Notes: a model not told the origin generated them from the sequence alone. A stretch of 28,000 nt of DNA from Lachnospiraceae bacterium UBA3802 (GCA_002369155.1 DFEM01000026.1:1-28000), one strand, 5' to 3'; counted from the first letter of the stretch, positions 7,692 to 15,202 are shown. Numbers and translations: made by a program.

Positions 7692-10268
7692 ATGAATATT
7701 GCAAAATTCACGCAGAATTCGCAAAACTCAGTCAATATGGCGCAACAGTATGCTGTGGAATTCGGCAATCAGGAAATCGAGGAAGAACATCTTCTTTATG
7801 CGCTTATAAATATTGATGACAGTTTAATCAAAAAGCTTATCGAGAAAATGGAGATTAATACCGACCATTTCACAGACAGAGTTAAAGAAGCCATCGAAAA
7901 AAGGGTTAAGGTCAGCGGAGGCGAGTTAAGAATAGGCCAGAAGCTTAATGAAGTACTGATTACCGCTGAAAACCAGGCCAAAAAGATGGGTGATGAATAT
8001 GTATCGGTAGAGCATCTGTTTTTGTCGATGCTTGATCATCCCAACAAAGAAGTTGCGGAAATCTTTAGAGAATACGGTATCACAAAGGAAAGGTTTTTAA
8101 CCGCTCTTTCATCTGTAAGAGGTAATGTCAAAGTAACAAGCGATAATCCCGAAGGTACTTACGATGCATTGAATAAGTACGGCCAGGATCTTGTTCAGAA
8201 AGCCAAAAGCAGAAAAATGGATCCTGTTATCGGCAGGGACTCGGAAATCAGAAACGTAATCAGGATTCTTAGCCGTAAAACCAAGAACAACCCCGTATTA
8301 ATCGGTGAACCCGGTGTCGGAAAAACCGCGGTTGCCGAAGGACTTGCTCAAAGAATCGTTAACGGTGATGTCCCCGATGATTTGAAAAACAAGACCATAT
8401 TCGCACTTGATATGGGTTCGCTTATCGCAGGTGCAAAGTATAGGGGCGAATTTGAGGAAAGACTTAAAGCCGTACTTGATGAAGTAAAGTCTTCAAACGG
8501 TGAAATAATTCTTTTCATCGATGAACTTCATACCATAGTGGGTGCGGGCAAGACTGACGGCGCACTGGATGCCGGCAATATGTTAAAGCCCATGCTTGCC
8601 AGGGGTGAACTTCATTGTATCGGTGCAACGACTCTTGATGAATACAGAATGTACATTGAAAAGGATGCTGCGCTTGAACGTAGATTCCAGCCTGTATTGG
8701 TAGATGAACCCAGCGTTGAAGATACCATATCGATTCTTCGTGGTATTAAAGACAGATATGAAGTCTATCACGGCGTAAAGATTATGGATAATGCTTTGGT
8801 AGCCGCAGCCATGCTTTCGGACAGATATATATCTGACAGATTCCTTCCGGATAAGGCAATCGACCTTGTGGATGAAGCATGTGCTTTAATCAAGACAGAA
8901 TTAAACAGCCTTCCTACAGAACTTGATGAGAAACAGCGTAAGATACTTCAGATGGAAATTGAAGTTCAGGCTCTTAAAAAAGAAGATGACCCTGCTAGCG
9001 AACAAAGACTTGCTGATTTGCTTGCCGATCTTGCTGTTGAAAAAGAAGATTTTGCGAATGCAAAAGCTAAATGGGAAAACGAAAAGAGTGCTGTTGACAA
9101 ACTCTCAAAGATGAGAGAAGAGATAGATGCTCTTAATTCAAAGATTGAAATTGCCAAAAGAGAAGGAGATCTTGCAAAGGCTGCAGAACTTACATACGGC
9201 GAACTGCCGAGACTGAAAGCTTCATTGGAAGAGGCCGAAAAAGCAGCTGAAAAGAAAGATGATTCTCTGGTTCACGAAAGAGTAACGGATACCGAAATTG
9301 CAAGAATAGTATCAAGGTGGACCGGAATACCGGTAGCCAAACTTAATGAATCCGAAAGGAATAAAGTTTTGCATCTGGCAGATGAACTTCATAAGAGAGT
9401 TATAGGTCAGGATGACGGTGTAACAAAGGTTACCGAATCCATCATAAGATCCAAAGCCGGAATCAAGGATCCCACAAAACCCATCGGTTCGTTCCTGTTT
9501 TTGGGACCTACGGGTGTCGGTAAGACAGAACTTGCAAAGGCTCTGGCACAGTCACTTTTTGATGATGAAAACAATATTGTTCGAATCGACATGAGTGAAT
9601 ATATGGAACAGTACAGCGTATCAAGGCTGATCGGAGCTCCTCCCGGATATGTAGGATATGATGAAGGCGGACAGCTGACAGAAGCCGTAAGACGTAAACC
9701 TTATTCGGTAGTTCTTTTCGATGAAGTCGAAAAAGCACATCCGGATGTATTCAATGTACTTTTGCAGGTATTGGATGACGGTCGAATTACTGATTCGCAC
9801 GGAAAAACCGTGGACTTTAAGAATACCATCATTATAATGACATCCAATATAGGTGCGGATGTTCTGCTTGAAGGAATCGATGATAACGGTGAGTTTAAGG
9901 AAGGTGTGGAAGAGAGTGTAACAGGAATGCTTCATAAGTTCTTCAGACCTGAATTCCTTAACCGTATCGACGAAACCATCCTGTTCAAACCTCTTGGCAA
10001 GAATGAAATTGCAGGCATACTTGATCTTATTGTTGAAGATTTGAACAAACGTCTTGAAGACAGAAACTACAAAGTTATGTTAACCAAAGAGGCGAAGGAC
10101 AAAGTCATAGCAGAAGGATATAATCCCAACTACGGCGCAAGACCTCTTAAGAGATATGTTCAAAAGACGGTTGAAACTCTGGCAGCAAAACTCATTTTGT
10201 CCGGTACGGTTTCCGAAGGAGATACCATTACAATTGATGTTGACGAGAACGGATTTACTGCAAGATAA
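7692..10268 (+). CDS. clpB: ATP-dependent disaggregase ClpB
   Basis: ClpB is a hexameric AAA+ chaperone that threads proteins out of aggregates together with DnaK. The 858-residue product has the Clp N-domain pair (1-145), AAA-1 with Walker A GEPGVGKT (205-212) and Walker B LFIDELH near 275, and the coiled-coil middle domain (about 395-520) that separates ClpB from ClpA/ClpC. AAA-2 follows with Walker A GPTGVGKT near 605 and Walker [13 protein letters not shown] near 675, with no ClpP-binding loop seen. The frame is open from a TTG at 7665, but ATG 7692 is chosen because AAGGTG (7681-7686) sits 5 nt before it and the family starts MNIxKFTxxSQ. Control by HrcA through CIRCE is seen in the sequence. 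The gene ends in a strong terminator. Confidence 0.98.
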   Translation: MNIAKFTQNSQNSVNMAQQYAVEFGNQEIEEEHLLYALINIDDSLIKKLIEKMEINTDHFTDRVKEAIEKRVKVSGGELRIGQKLNEVLITAENQAKKMGDEYVSVEHLFLSMLDHPNKEVAEIFREYGITKERFLTALSSVRGNVKVTSDNPEGTYDALNKYGQDLVQKAKSRKMDPVIGRDSEIRNVIRILSRKTKNNPVLIGEPGVGKTAVAEGLAQRIVNGDVPDDLKNKTIFALDMGSLIAGAKYRGEFEERLKAVLDEVKSSNGEIILFIDELHTIVGAGKTDGALDAGNMLKPMLARGELHCIGATTLDEYRMYIEKDAALERRFQPVLVDEPSVEDTISILRGIKDRYEVYHGVKIMDNALVAAAMLSDRYISDRFLPDKAIDLVDEACALIKTELNSLPTELDEKQRKILQMEIEVQALKKEDDPASEQRLADLLADLAVEKEDFANAKAKWENEKSAVDKLSKMREEIDALNSKIEIAKREGDLAKAAELTYGELPRLKASLEEAEKAAEKKDDSLVHERVTDTEIARIVSRWTGIPVAKLNESERNKVLHLADELHKRVIGQDDGVTKVTESIIRSKAGIKDPTKPIGSFLFLGPTGVGKTELAKALAQSLFDDENNIVRIDMSEYMEQYSVSRLIGAPPGYVGYDEGGQLTEAVRRKPYSVVLFDEVEKAHPDVFNVLLQVLDDGRITDSHGKTVDFKNTIIIMTSNIGADVLLEGIDDNGEFKEGVEESVTGMLHKFFRPEFLNRIDETILFKPLGKNEIAGILDLIVEDLNKRLEDRNYKVMLTKEAKDKVIAEGYNPNYGARPLKRYVQKTVETLAAKLILSGTVSEGDTITIDVDENGFTAR

Positions 10269-10295
10269 TAATCCGTAAGTATTCTAATTAGGCTT

Positions 10296-10341
10296 AAGGC
10301 TAACACAAAGCTAAAAATCAAGCGATGTGTTAGCCTTTTTT
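10296..10341 (+). terminator. Rho-independent terminator of clpB
   Basis: Stem GGCTAACACA / TGTGTTAGCC (10298-10307, 10326-10335), extended by AA/TT, followed by T6. Confidence 0.85.
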
Positions 10342-10371
10342 GCATGAATTCAGGAATAAAGAATTGAAGGC

Positions 10372-10412
10372 GGCTAACACAACACTGAAAATCAGGCATT
10401 ATGTTAGCTTTT
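10372..10412 (+). terminator. Second, diverged copy of the clpB terminator hairpin
   Basis: GCTAACA (10373-10379) pairs with TGTTAGC (10402-10408), followed by TTTT. The loop keeps the sequence AAAATCA seen in the first hairpin, so this is a tandem duplicate about 75 bp downstream. It has a shorter perfect stem and T-run than the first. Confidence 0.6.
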
Positions 10413-10440
10413 AATATTTTTAAAAATTATATAATATGTA

Positions 10441-10469
10441 TTGACAAATAATATTATACATCGTATAGT
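10441..10469 (+). promoter_or_regulatory. SigA-type promoter of the padR operon
   Basis: TTGACA (10441-10446), 17 nt, TATAGT (10464-10469): a perfect -35, optimal spacing and a near-consensus -10. Confidence 0.85.
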
Positions 10470-10478
10470 ATTATACGA
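10461..10478 (+). promoter_or_regulatory. Palindromic operator, probably for PadR
   Basis: TCGTATA-GTAT-TATACGA is a perfect 7-bp inverted repeat that covers the -10 hexamer. Its place fits autorepression by the PadR protein encoded just downstream. Confidence 0.65.
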
Positions 10479-10527
10479 AAACAAAAATAGCTATAAAATT
10501 TCAAATATAAATCAGGAGGGATTAAGG

Positions 10528-10845
10528 ATGACATATCAACTTACAGCACCGCTTCTGGATGCATGCGTGCTTGGTATAGTTGCAGAAAGTGATGCTTATG
10601 GCTATACACTTACGCAGAAGGTTCAGGAAGTTGTGGATATTTCCGAATCGACACTCTATCCGGTATTGCGAAGGCTTCAAAAAAGCGAATACCTTACTAC
10701 ATATGATCAGCCTTTTGAGGGCAGGAATCGCAGATATTATTCCATTACGGAAAAAGGAAGTGAACTGCTTGGCTTTTACAGAAAGGAATGGATTGATTAC
10801 AAAAACAAGATTGACAGGCTGATAGGAGGAAATGTAGATGAATAA
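10528..10845 (+). CDS. PadR-family transcriptional regulator
   Basis: This 105-residue winged-helix protein has the PadR core: LLDACVLGIVAESDAYGYTLTQKV at the N-terminus, the recognition helix SESTLYPVLRRLQKSEYL near residues 42-59, and the wing GRNRRYYSITEKGSELL near 68-84. The short C-terminal helix is typical of the PadR-s1 subgroup. The frame is open from TTG 10441, but that codon is the -35 hexamer. ATG 10528 follows AGGAGGG (10514-10520) with 7-nt spacing. It overlaps the next gene by 8 nt. PadR repressors next to DUF1700 and DUF4097 genes are a recurring Firmicutes arrangement thought to answer envelope stress. The promoter palindrome suggests autorepression. Confidence 0.94.
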   Translation: MTYQLTAPLLDACVLGIVAESDAYGYTLTQKVQEVVDISESTLYPVLRRLQKSEYLTTYDQPFEGRNRRYYSITEKGSELLGFYRKEWIDYKNKIDRLIGGNVDE

Positions 10846-11425
10846 GAGTGAATTTTTAAAAGCACTTTCCAAACAACTGAAACTATTGCCCAAAGAAGAC
10901 AGGGAGGATGCTTTAACATTTTATACCGAATATCTTGAAGATTACGGATTTTCGGAGAACGAAGATGTAACCGCAAAGCTTGGAACACCAAAGGAAGTAG
11001 CAAAGAATATGATTGCGGAAATCACAATGAAGCACATCGACTCCAACGAAGAGAAAAAATCCGCTAAGAAAACGGCTACAATAGTGTGGATTGCAATTAT
11101 TTCAATCTTTTCGCTGCCGATATCTTTACCCATTGCTCTTTGTTTATTAATCGTTGTATTGGCTTTATTTATTTCGCTGCTCATACTGTTTATTTCGCTG
11201 CTTGGCGCCGGACTTGTTGTTATGACTGCGGGTGCCGCCGTTTTTGCATCCGGACTTATTGCTCCGGGCATCGGACAAAAACTTGTATGTTTCGGCGGAG
11301 GCATGGTAGTAATTGCCATCGGTTTGACATTATGTTTTTTGACAGTACTTGTATACATACTTCTTATCAGACTTGCCGTTCGGATTATTAAGAAATCTGC
11401 TGAGAAAAAAGTCAAGAAAGCATAA
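10838..11425 (+). CDS. DUF1700 (HAAS-type) membrane protein
   Basis: The 195-residue protein starts with the helical DUF1700 domain (residues 1-63; KSEFLKALSKQLKLLPKEDR and FYTEYLEDYGF), which in relatives binds PadR-type partners or senses membrane state. About four hydrophobic segments follow (roughly 84-105, 107-125, 127-150, 155-182), and the protein ends in a basic cytoplasmic tail. The ATG at 10838 lies inside the padR 3' end, with GGAGGA (10825-10830) as ribosome site, so it is translationally coupled to padR. It is likely a membrane arm of the regulatory operon; the molecular role is not established. Confidence 0.9.
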   Translation: MNKSEFLKALSKQLKLLPKEDREDALTFYTEYLEDYGFSENEDVTAKLGTPKEVAKNMIAEITMKHIDSNEEKKSAKKTATIVWIAIISIFSLPISLPIALCLLIVVLALFISLLILFISLLGAGLVVMTAGAAVFASGLIAPGIGQKLVCFGGGMVVIAIGLTLCFLTVLVYILLIRLAVRIIKKSAEKKVKKA

Positions 11426-11442
11426 AAAGAAAGGATTTTATT

Positions 11443-12495
11443 ATGAAGAAATTTATACTTATCGTTGTAATAATAAATGCATCATTACTCGTTTTTGGAG
11501 GAATTCTTTTGGGACTCGGATTACTGCTCGGAGGAAAAACAAGTTTCAGTTTTGCTTTTAAGGACAAGACATTTACAGAACCTGTTTACGTCGATAACAG
11601 TTTTGATTTGGATGATTTTACATCAATGTATATTGACATGAGTACCGGAAAACTTTACATAGAGGAAAGTGATAAATGCAGTATAGAATATCATTTGCTT
11701 GAAGATTTTGTTCCTGAAATAAACGTAGAAAACGGAAGACTGAGTGTTATTCAAAAAGATACCGGTTTTACTACTTTTAATGTTTTAACGGTTCAAGATG
11801 AACAGTATGTAAAATTGTATGTTACAAAAGACCAGATTGCAGATATTAAGTCCTCAAGCGGCGGAATTGAAATAAAAGACGTAAATATAAACGGTACAAT
11901 AAAGAGTGAATCCGGAAGCCTGAACATCAACGGCTCGGAAGCAGACAGTTTGGATATAAAAGTTTCAAGCGGAAGAACAACCATTGATAATGTAAAATAT
12001 AATTCCATTATATGTGATCAGTCTTCGGGAAAGTTAATAATAAAAAATGTCGAAGCAGATACACTTGATGTAAAAAGCTTAAGCGGCGGAATAGATATGG
12101 AGAATGTTACCGCAGAATCAATTGTGGGTAATTCTACAAGCGGCGGAGCAGGATTTACAAATGTAAATGCAAAGAAAGTCAATATGGATGTTACATCCGG
12201 ATCTTTTAAAATGGACAGATGTGAAATAGGTGAATTAACCGCAGAATCGACTTCAGGCGGTGTAAAGGCAGAAGAAACCAAAATTGACAATGCAGATCTT
12301 GACGTATCCAGCGGCGGAATTAATTTTAATCTGATCGGAGATGTGAATGATTATGATTTTGATCTTAATGTTTCTTCAGGCTCAGTAAGAGTAAACGATG
12401 ATAAGAAAAAAGGAGATTACATATTGAGCAACGGAAAAGACAAAAAGATCAAGGCAGAAAGCAGTTCCGGAGGAATAAATATAAATATTAACTAA
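11443..12495 (+). CDS. DUF4097 beta-solenoid surface protein
   Basis: The 350-residue protein has an N-terminal signal-anchor (residues 4-29) followed by an extracytoplasmic region made of repeats. SSGGI-like turns recur about every 20 residues from 135 to the C-terminus (SSSGGIEI, SESGSLNI, VSSGRTTI, QSSGKLII, LSGGIDM, TSGGAGF, TSGSFKM, TSGGVKA, SSGGINF, SSGSVRV, SSGGININ). This is the pattern of DUF4097 (putative adhesin/bactofilin-like) right-handed beta-helices. AAAGGA sits 7 nt before the ATG. It is the last gene of the padR operon, 17 nt after DUF1700. Relatives carry the same trio. Its function is unknown; a surface-exposed structural or envelope-sensing role is likely. Confidence 0.88.
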   Translation: MKKFILIVVIINASLLVFGGILLGLGLLLGGKTSFSFAFKDKTFTEPVYVDNSFDLDDFTSMYIDMSTGKLYIEESDKCSIEYHLLEDFVPEINVENGRLSVIQKDTGFTTFNVLTVQDEQYVKLYVTKDQIADIKSSSGGIEIKDVNINGTIKSESGSLNINGSEADSLDIKVSSGRTTIDNVKYNSIICDQSSGKLIIKNVEADTLDVKSLSGGIDMENVTAESIVGNSTSGGAGFTNVNAKKVNMDVTSGSFKMDRCEIGELTAESTSGGVKAEETKIDNADLDVSSGGINFNLIGDVNDYDFDLNVSSGSVRVNDDKKKGDYILSNGKDKKIKAESSSGGINININ

Positions 12496-12512
12496 TCTGT
12501 TTCAAAAAGTTG

Positions 12513-12541
12513 TTGACTTTTTAAAATCAATCGGTTAATAT
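12513..12541 (+). promoter_or_regulatory. SigA-type promoter of tRNA-Gly
   Basis: TTGACT (12513-12518), 17 nt, TAATAT (12536-12541), ending 30 nt before the mature tRNA 5' end. Confidence 0.75.
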
Positions 12542-12544
12542 ATT

Positions 12545-12567
12545 ACTTGTCCGCTAAAAGGACAGGT
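12545..12567 (+). other. Hairpin in the pre-tRNA 5' leader
   Basis: ACTTGTCC (12545-12552) pairs with GGACAGGT (12560-12567) with one wobble and a 7-nt loop, 4 nt before the tRNA. It would lie in the leader that RNase P removes. Confidence 0.5.
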
Positions 12568-12571
12568 AAAT

Positions 12572-12644
12572 GCGATAGTGGTGCAGTTGGTAGCACACGA
12601 CCTTGCCAAGGTTGAGCTCGCGGGTTCGAGTCCCGTCTATCGCT
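12572..12644 (+). tRNA. tRNA-Gly (anticodon GCC)
   Basis: All arms fold. The acceptor is GCGATAG / CTATCGC with discriminator T; the D-stem is GTGC/GCAC; the anticodon stem is CGACC/GGTTG with loop TTGCCAA (anticodon 12605-12607); the T-stem is GCGGG/CCCGT with loop TTCGAGT. The anticodon GCC reads GGC and GGT glycine codons. CCA is not encoded, so it is added after transcription. Its 3' 14 nt plus two flanking bases recur at 12825-12840. Confidence 0.97.
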
Positions 12645-12653
12645 CGATTAAAG

Positions 12654-12681
12654 GACATCGATACATATCGGTGTCTTTTTT
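12654..12681 (+). terminator. Rho-independent terminator after tRNA-Gly
   Basis: GACATCGAT / ATCGGTGTC stem (12654-12662, 12667-12675) with one wobble and a 4-nt loop, followed by T6. Confidence 0.85.
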
Positions 12682-12702
12682 GTTATCGGCATGCCGGACT
12701 CG

Positions 12703-12761
12703 GGTCTTCGTTTCACTACGGTCGGCGCAAAGCCGAGGTCCACAGGACCTCGTGCGCCCCG
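12703..12761. repeat. GC-rich stem-loop repeat, unit 1
   Basis: This 59-nt unit is the first of two tandem copies with a 67-nt period (53 of 59 positions match; the last 43 match at 42). The core hairpin is GGCGCA (12724-12729), a 4-nt bulge, CGAGGTCC (12734-12741), loop ACA, GGACCTCG (12745-12752), TGCGCC (12753-12758). The core 43 nt is about 74% GC, far above the flanks. Confidence 0.85.
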
Positions 12762-12770
12762 GGGTTCGAG
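12762..12770 (+). other. 9-nt match to the tRNA-Gly T-arm
   Basis: GGGTTCGAG here is identical to the tRNA T-arm at 12622-12630. It directly follows repeat unit 1 and, read with 12825-12840, gives the tRNA 3' end split by unit 2. Confidence 0.45.
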
Positions 12771-12828
12771 GTCTCCGCTCCGCTCCGGTCGGCGCAAAGC
12801 CGAGGTCCACCGGACCTCGTGCGCCCCG
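12770..12828. repeat. GC-rich stem-loop repeat, unit 2
   Basis: This is the second copy of the 59-nt unit. In the hairpin part the only difference from unit 1 is in the loop (ACC instead of ACA); the stems are unchanged. The other five differences lie in the less structured 5' third (CTCCGCTCCGCTCCG versus CTTCGTTTCACTACG). Confidence 0.85.
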
Positions 12829-12840
12829 TCTATCGCTCGA
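12825..12840 (+). pseudogene. Duplicated 3' end of tRNA-Gly
   Basis: CCCGTCTATCGCTCGA is an exact 16-nt copy of 12632-12647 (T-stem 3' arm, acceptor 3' arm, discriminator and three flanking bases). It is fused to repeat unit 2 and followed by its own terminator, as a tRNA gene end would be. It is best read as the remnant of a second tRNA-Gly copy or as an attachment-site-like duplication. Confidence 0.7.
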
Positions 12841-12844
12841 AGTT

Positions 12845-12875
12845 AGGACTTAGAATCATATCTAAGTCCTTTTTT
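12845..12875 (+). terminator. Rho-independent terminator after the tRNA remnant
   Basis: AGGACTTAGA / TCTAAGTCCT stem (12845-12854, 12861-12870) with a 6-nt loop and a run of six T (12870-12875). No intact gene lies directly before it. Confidence 0.85.
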
Positions 12876-13031
12876 GTTTAATAAATTATATTATGGTAAG
12901 GAAAGTATGATTAAGATACTCGCTGAATAATAATGGGAAGCCACCGGAGAATAATTCGGATAGCATATATGACGATGCATAAAAAGAATTTCCTGAATTA
13001 TGATTTTGAAGGAATGATAATCAACAATATA
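12876..13031. other. Intergenic stretch without recognised features
   Basis: AT-rich sequence between the tRNA-remnant terminator and the flavodoxin promoter. Short open frames occur, but none has a ribosome site or a recognisable product. Confidence 0.5.
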
Positions 13032-13046
13032 TTGACACGGTGTCAA
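13032..13046 (+). promoter_or_regulatory. Operator palindrome 1
   Basis: TTGACAC-G-GTGTCAA is a perfect 7-bp inverted repeat over the -35 element. It shares TGACAC..TGTCA with the second palindrome. The type of regulator (TetR-like is one possibility) cannot be told from the site. Confidence 0.7.
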
Positions 13047-13060
13047 AATAGTGGTATATT
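13032..13060 (+). promoter_or_regulatory. SigA-type promoter of the flavodoxin gene
   Basis: TTGACA (13032-13037), 17 nt, TATATT (13055-13060). The -35 is also the left arm of a palindromic operator. Confidence 0.85.
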
Positions 13061-13067
13061 TATTATG

Positions 13068-13082
13068 CTGACACGATGTCAG
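13068..13082 (+). promoter_or_regulatory. Operator palindrome 2
   Basis: CTGACAC-G-ATGTCAG has one arm mismatch and lies just after the predicted transcription start, 36 nt centre to centre from palindrome 1. The pair brackets the -10 element. Confidence 0.65.
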
Positions 13083-13132
13083 AAATGCAAAACATTCCCA
13101 AGAGATAATTTATAATATAAGGAGGATACATC

Positions 13133-13609
13133 ATGAGCAAAACATTAGTTGCATATTTCAGCGCAAGCGGAGTAACCAAAAGAGTTGCAGAGAATCTGGC
13201 AAAAGCGGCCGGTGCCGATTTGTTTGAGATAGTACCCAAAGAGATTTATACAAATGAAGATCTTAACTGGATGGATAAGAAAAGCAGAAGCAGTGTTGAG
13301 ATGAATGACAGAAATTCCAGACCTGCAATCAGCAGTGAAATAGAAGATATTAAGCAGTATACTCATGTGTTTGTAGGTTTTCCCGTTTGGTGGTATCGTG
13401 AGCCTTCAATCATTGATACTTTTATGGAAAGCTATGACTGGAACGGAATAACAGTGATTCCTTTCTGTACATCCGGCGGAAGCGGAATAGGCGATTCCGG
13501 AAAGAATATGGGAGCGCTTGGTAAAGGCTCTAAAGTTTTGGCAGGAAAGCGCTTATCATCCTCTGCTTCAGAAAAAGAACTGAGTGCCTGGGTAAGCGAG
13601 TTATTATAA
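13133..13609 (+). CDS. Flavodoxin-like FMN protein
   Basis: The 158-residue protein is a short-chain flavodoxin-fold electron carrier or reductase of the Flavodoxin_4 kind. The FMN phosphate loop is FSASGVTKR (residues 9-17). The isoalloxazine-contacting loops are [14 protein letters not shown] (near 82-95) and [12 protein letters not shown] (near 111-122). In relatives, such proteins act in redox stress or as partners of radical and quinone-type reductases. AAGGAGG (13119-13125) lies 7 nt before the ATG. It is monocistronic: it has its own promoter and a terminator follows. Two palindromes around the promoter show tight repression by a regulator not encoded here. The specific substrate is unknown. 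Confidence 0.93.
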   Translation: MSKTLVAYFSASGVTKRVAENLAKAAGADLFEIVPKEIYTNEDLNWMDKKSRSSVEMNDRNSRPAISSEIEDIKQYTHVFVGFPVWWYREPSIIDTFMESYDWNGITVIPFCTSGGSGIGDSGKNMGALGKGSKVLAGKRLSSSASEKELSAWVSELL

Positions 13610-13631
13610 TTAAATAAAAGATACAATGATT

Positions 13632-13662
13632 AAAGCGGATATCCTGAGGGTATCCGCTTTTT
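13632..13662 (+). terminator. Terminator between convergent flavodoxin and lipoprotein genes
   Basis: AAAGCGGATA / TATCCGCTTT perfect 10-bp stem (13632-13641, 13651-13660) with a 9-nt loop, giving a T-run on the plus strand. The A/T ends may let it work in both directions. Confidence 0.8.
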
Positions 13663-13689
13663 CAATCAGTTAAAGAAAGTATACAGTGT

Positions 13690-15012
13690 TTAATATTGCG
13701 AATCTGGCTTGATATACCAAAACGGGTAAACTGATAAGTCATCATTTATGTGAAGTTCTGCCGTGACGCGAATTGTATTATCGTAATCAGGGTAGGGAAT
13801 ATCTGAATAGCAGCATCCAATCGGAGCAGACATATATATTTTACCGTCTTCAAAGTAAATATCAATTATGTCGGAGTATACTATACTTTCCAATTCTTTA
13901 TCCAAATCGAGGGTTATTGTGCATCCTTCATATCTGTCAAAATAAGGCGGTAATATCTCATATACATGAAGCTCATGTGTTTTTTCGTTATAATTGTAGC
14001 CGATGGATTCATCCATCATACTGACAAAATATGAATAATCGTATTTTTCAATTATTACGTTTTCACCCTCATTTTGTATGATTACAAGGCCGTATACCGA
14101 AAATCCGGAACCGCTTCCTTCACATTCGGCTATTAAGTAATCGTCATCTTCGTCGCCGTCGAAATCAAACTTTTCAATTCTTGGACCATATGCGCCTGTT
14201 GAAATATCATCAACTTCTATCCATTTTCCGTTGTCGTTAATGTATGATTTATTTGTGTTTATATCCTGTCTTATAAAAACGGAACCGTCTGAAGAGTAGT
14301 AATCTAAATAGTTTTCAATGTCGGGTTCGTCTGAGAAGATGTTGTAAGATGGGTTATCTGATTCGTTTTCCGAGTTTCCGACTGTCGACTCCGTTGAAGA
14401 AGATTCTCCTGAATTATCGGCTTCGGTATTTTGTAAATTTTTCAAATATTCTTCGCATTCAGAAACGGCTTCATCAAAAGCGATTCGTATATCGTTAAAT
14501 CTTTTTTGTTGTATTCCGTTACCGTATCCGGCCATATATCCGCCCGAAAAATATCTTTCGGAATCTTCCAGAACTTCAATTTCAAATATTGTACCGTCGT
14601 CGATATCATCGACACGCAAATCTTCGGGTAATTTTTTGAATTTACCGTCAGTTAATGCTTTTTTAATATCGCTCCAGACCTCTTCGGATATAGGACCTTC
14701 ATCGACAAGATATTCTTCACCGACAGGCGCTGTGCCATTGAAGTAATCAAATCCGTCTTTGCTGCCGACCCAATAATGGGTGTAATCATAATGAGAAAAG
14801 GATTCTTCGGTAAAGATATATACATTATAGGAAGCCGGATCAAATCCTATAACACAATAGGTAACCTTTTCGGAATCTGTGACATCATAGGACGATAATT
14901 CTGCCTGAGGATTTTCGGTTGGGTTTGGCGCGACCGCAGGATTGGTATCTGCACAGGCAAAAGAGAAGAGTATAAAAATGGCGGTTATTACGATAATAAA
15001 TTTTTTTCTCAT
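13690..15012 (-). CDS. Predicted lipoprotein of unknown function
   Basis: The 440-residue protein has a basic start, a hydrophobic segment (residues 4-18) and a cysteine at about residue 20 (FSFAC), so lipoprotein processing is likely although the lipobox is not ideal. The mature part is acidic. A first domain (about 40-195) is followed by a Ser/Glu/Asn-rich linker (about 195-225), then a second domain with a DFDGDEDDDYLIAE stretch near 285-300. That stretch resembles calcium-binding Asp-rich FG-GAP/VCBS-type turns. No enzyme motif is seen. Ribosome site AAGGGG precedes the ATG by 6 nt. Its own minus-strand promoter is visible upstream. It is probably anchored to the outer face of the membrane; its role is unknown. 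Confidence 0.82.
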   Translation of the reverse strand: MRKKFIIVITAIFILFSFACADTNPAVAPNPTENPQAELSSYDVTDSEKVTYCVIGFDPASYNVYIFTEESFSHYDYTHYWVGSKDGFDYFNGTAPVGEEYLVDEGPISEEVWSDIKKALTDGKFKKLPEDLRVDDIDDGTIFEIEVLEDSERYFSGGYMAGYGNGIQQKRFNDIRIAFDEAVSECEEYLKNLQNTEADNSGESSSTESTVGNSENESDNPSYNIFSDEPDIENYLDYYSSDGSVFIRQDINTNKSYINDNGKWIEVDDISTGAYGPRIEKFDFDGDEDDDYLIAECEGSGSGFSVYGLVIIQNEGENVIIEKYDYSYFVSMMDESIGYNYNEKTHELHVYEILPPYFDRYEGCTITLDLDKELESIVYSDIIDIYFEDGKIYMSAPIGCCYSDIPYPDYDNTIRVTAELHINDDLSVYPFWYIKPDSQY

Positions 15013-15038
15013 GTTTTTCCCCTTTTTTTGGTACCATA

Positions 15039-15068
15039 ATTATAACATATACGGAAAAGTCGTGTCTT
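15039..15068 (-). promoter_or_regulatory. Promoter of the lipoprotein gene
   Basis: On the minus strand, AAGACA (15068-15063), 18 nt, and a perfect TATAAT (15044-15039), about 27 nt upstream of the start codon. The -35 is weak. Confidence 0.55.
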
Positions 15069-15111
15069 TTTTATGGTTACTTGCTTATTTTATACTTTAA
15101 TCTTAAAATAT

Positions 15112-15138
15112 AAAGGACCGAAATTTTGGTCCTTTTTT
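15112..15138 (+). terminator. Orphan terminator hairpin between divergent genes
   Basis: AAAGGACC / GGTCCTTT stem (15112-15119, 15128-15135) followed by T6 (15133-15138). No plus-strand gene ends here, so it may end an unannotated small RNA or guard against read-through. Confidence 0.6.
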
Positions 15139-15163
15139 AATTTTGTCCACCAATTAAAGGTAT

Positions 15164-15202
15164 CTTAATAAATTCTTAAACTTTTGTCCCCTTGTTTCTT
15201 AA
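15164..15202 (+). promoter_or_regulatory. CTTAA direct repeats upstream of the response regulator
   Basis: CTTAA occurs at 15164, 15175 and 15198, each preceded by T or TT, with spacings of 11 and 23 nt. The third overlaps the promoter spacer. Phased direct repeats of this kind suit OmpR-family regulators, so autoregulation is possible. Confidence 0.4.

Noticed and set aside
10441..10527. TTG start for PadR
   Set aside because: The codon is the -35 hexamer of the promoter, and AGGAGGG precedes ATG 10528.
12703..12828. CRISPR array
   Set aside because: Only two units, each a long hairpin, with no spacer-repeat pattern and no cas genes.
12578..12881. Two overlapping open frames of about 90 codons across the tRNA and repeats
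   Set aside because: They cover a tRNA, two terminators and GC-rich hairpins, have no ribosome site, and their length is explained by the GC-rich repeats.
12933..13115. 60-codon frame before the flavodoxin gene
   Set aside because: It runs through the promoter and both operators and has no ribosome site or recognisable product.
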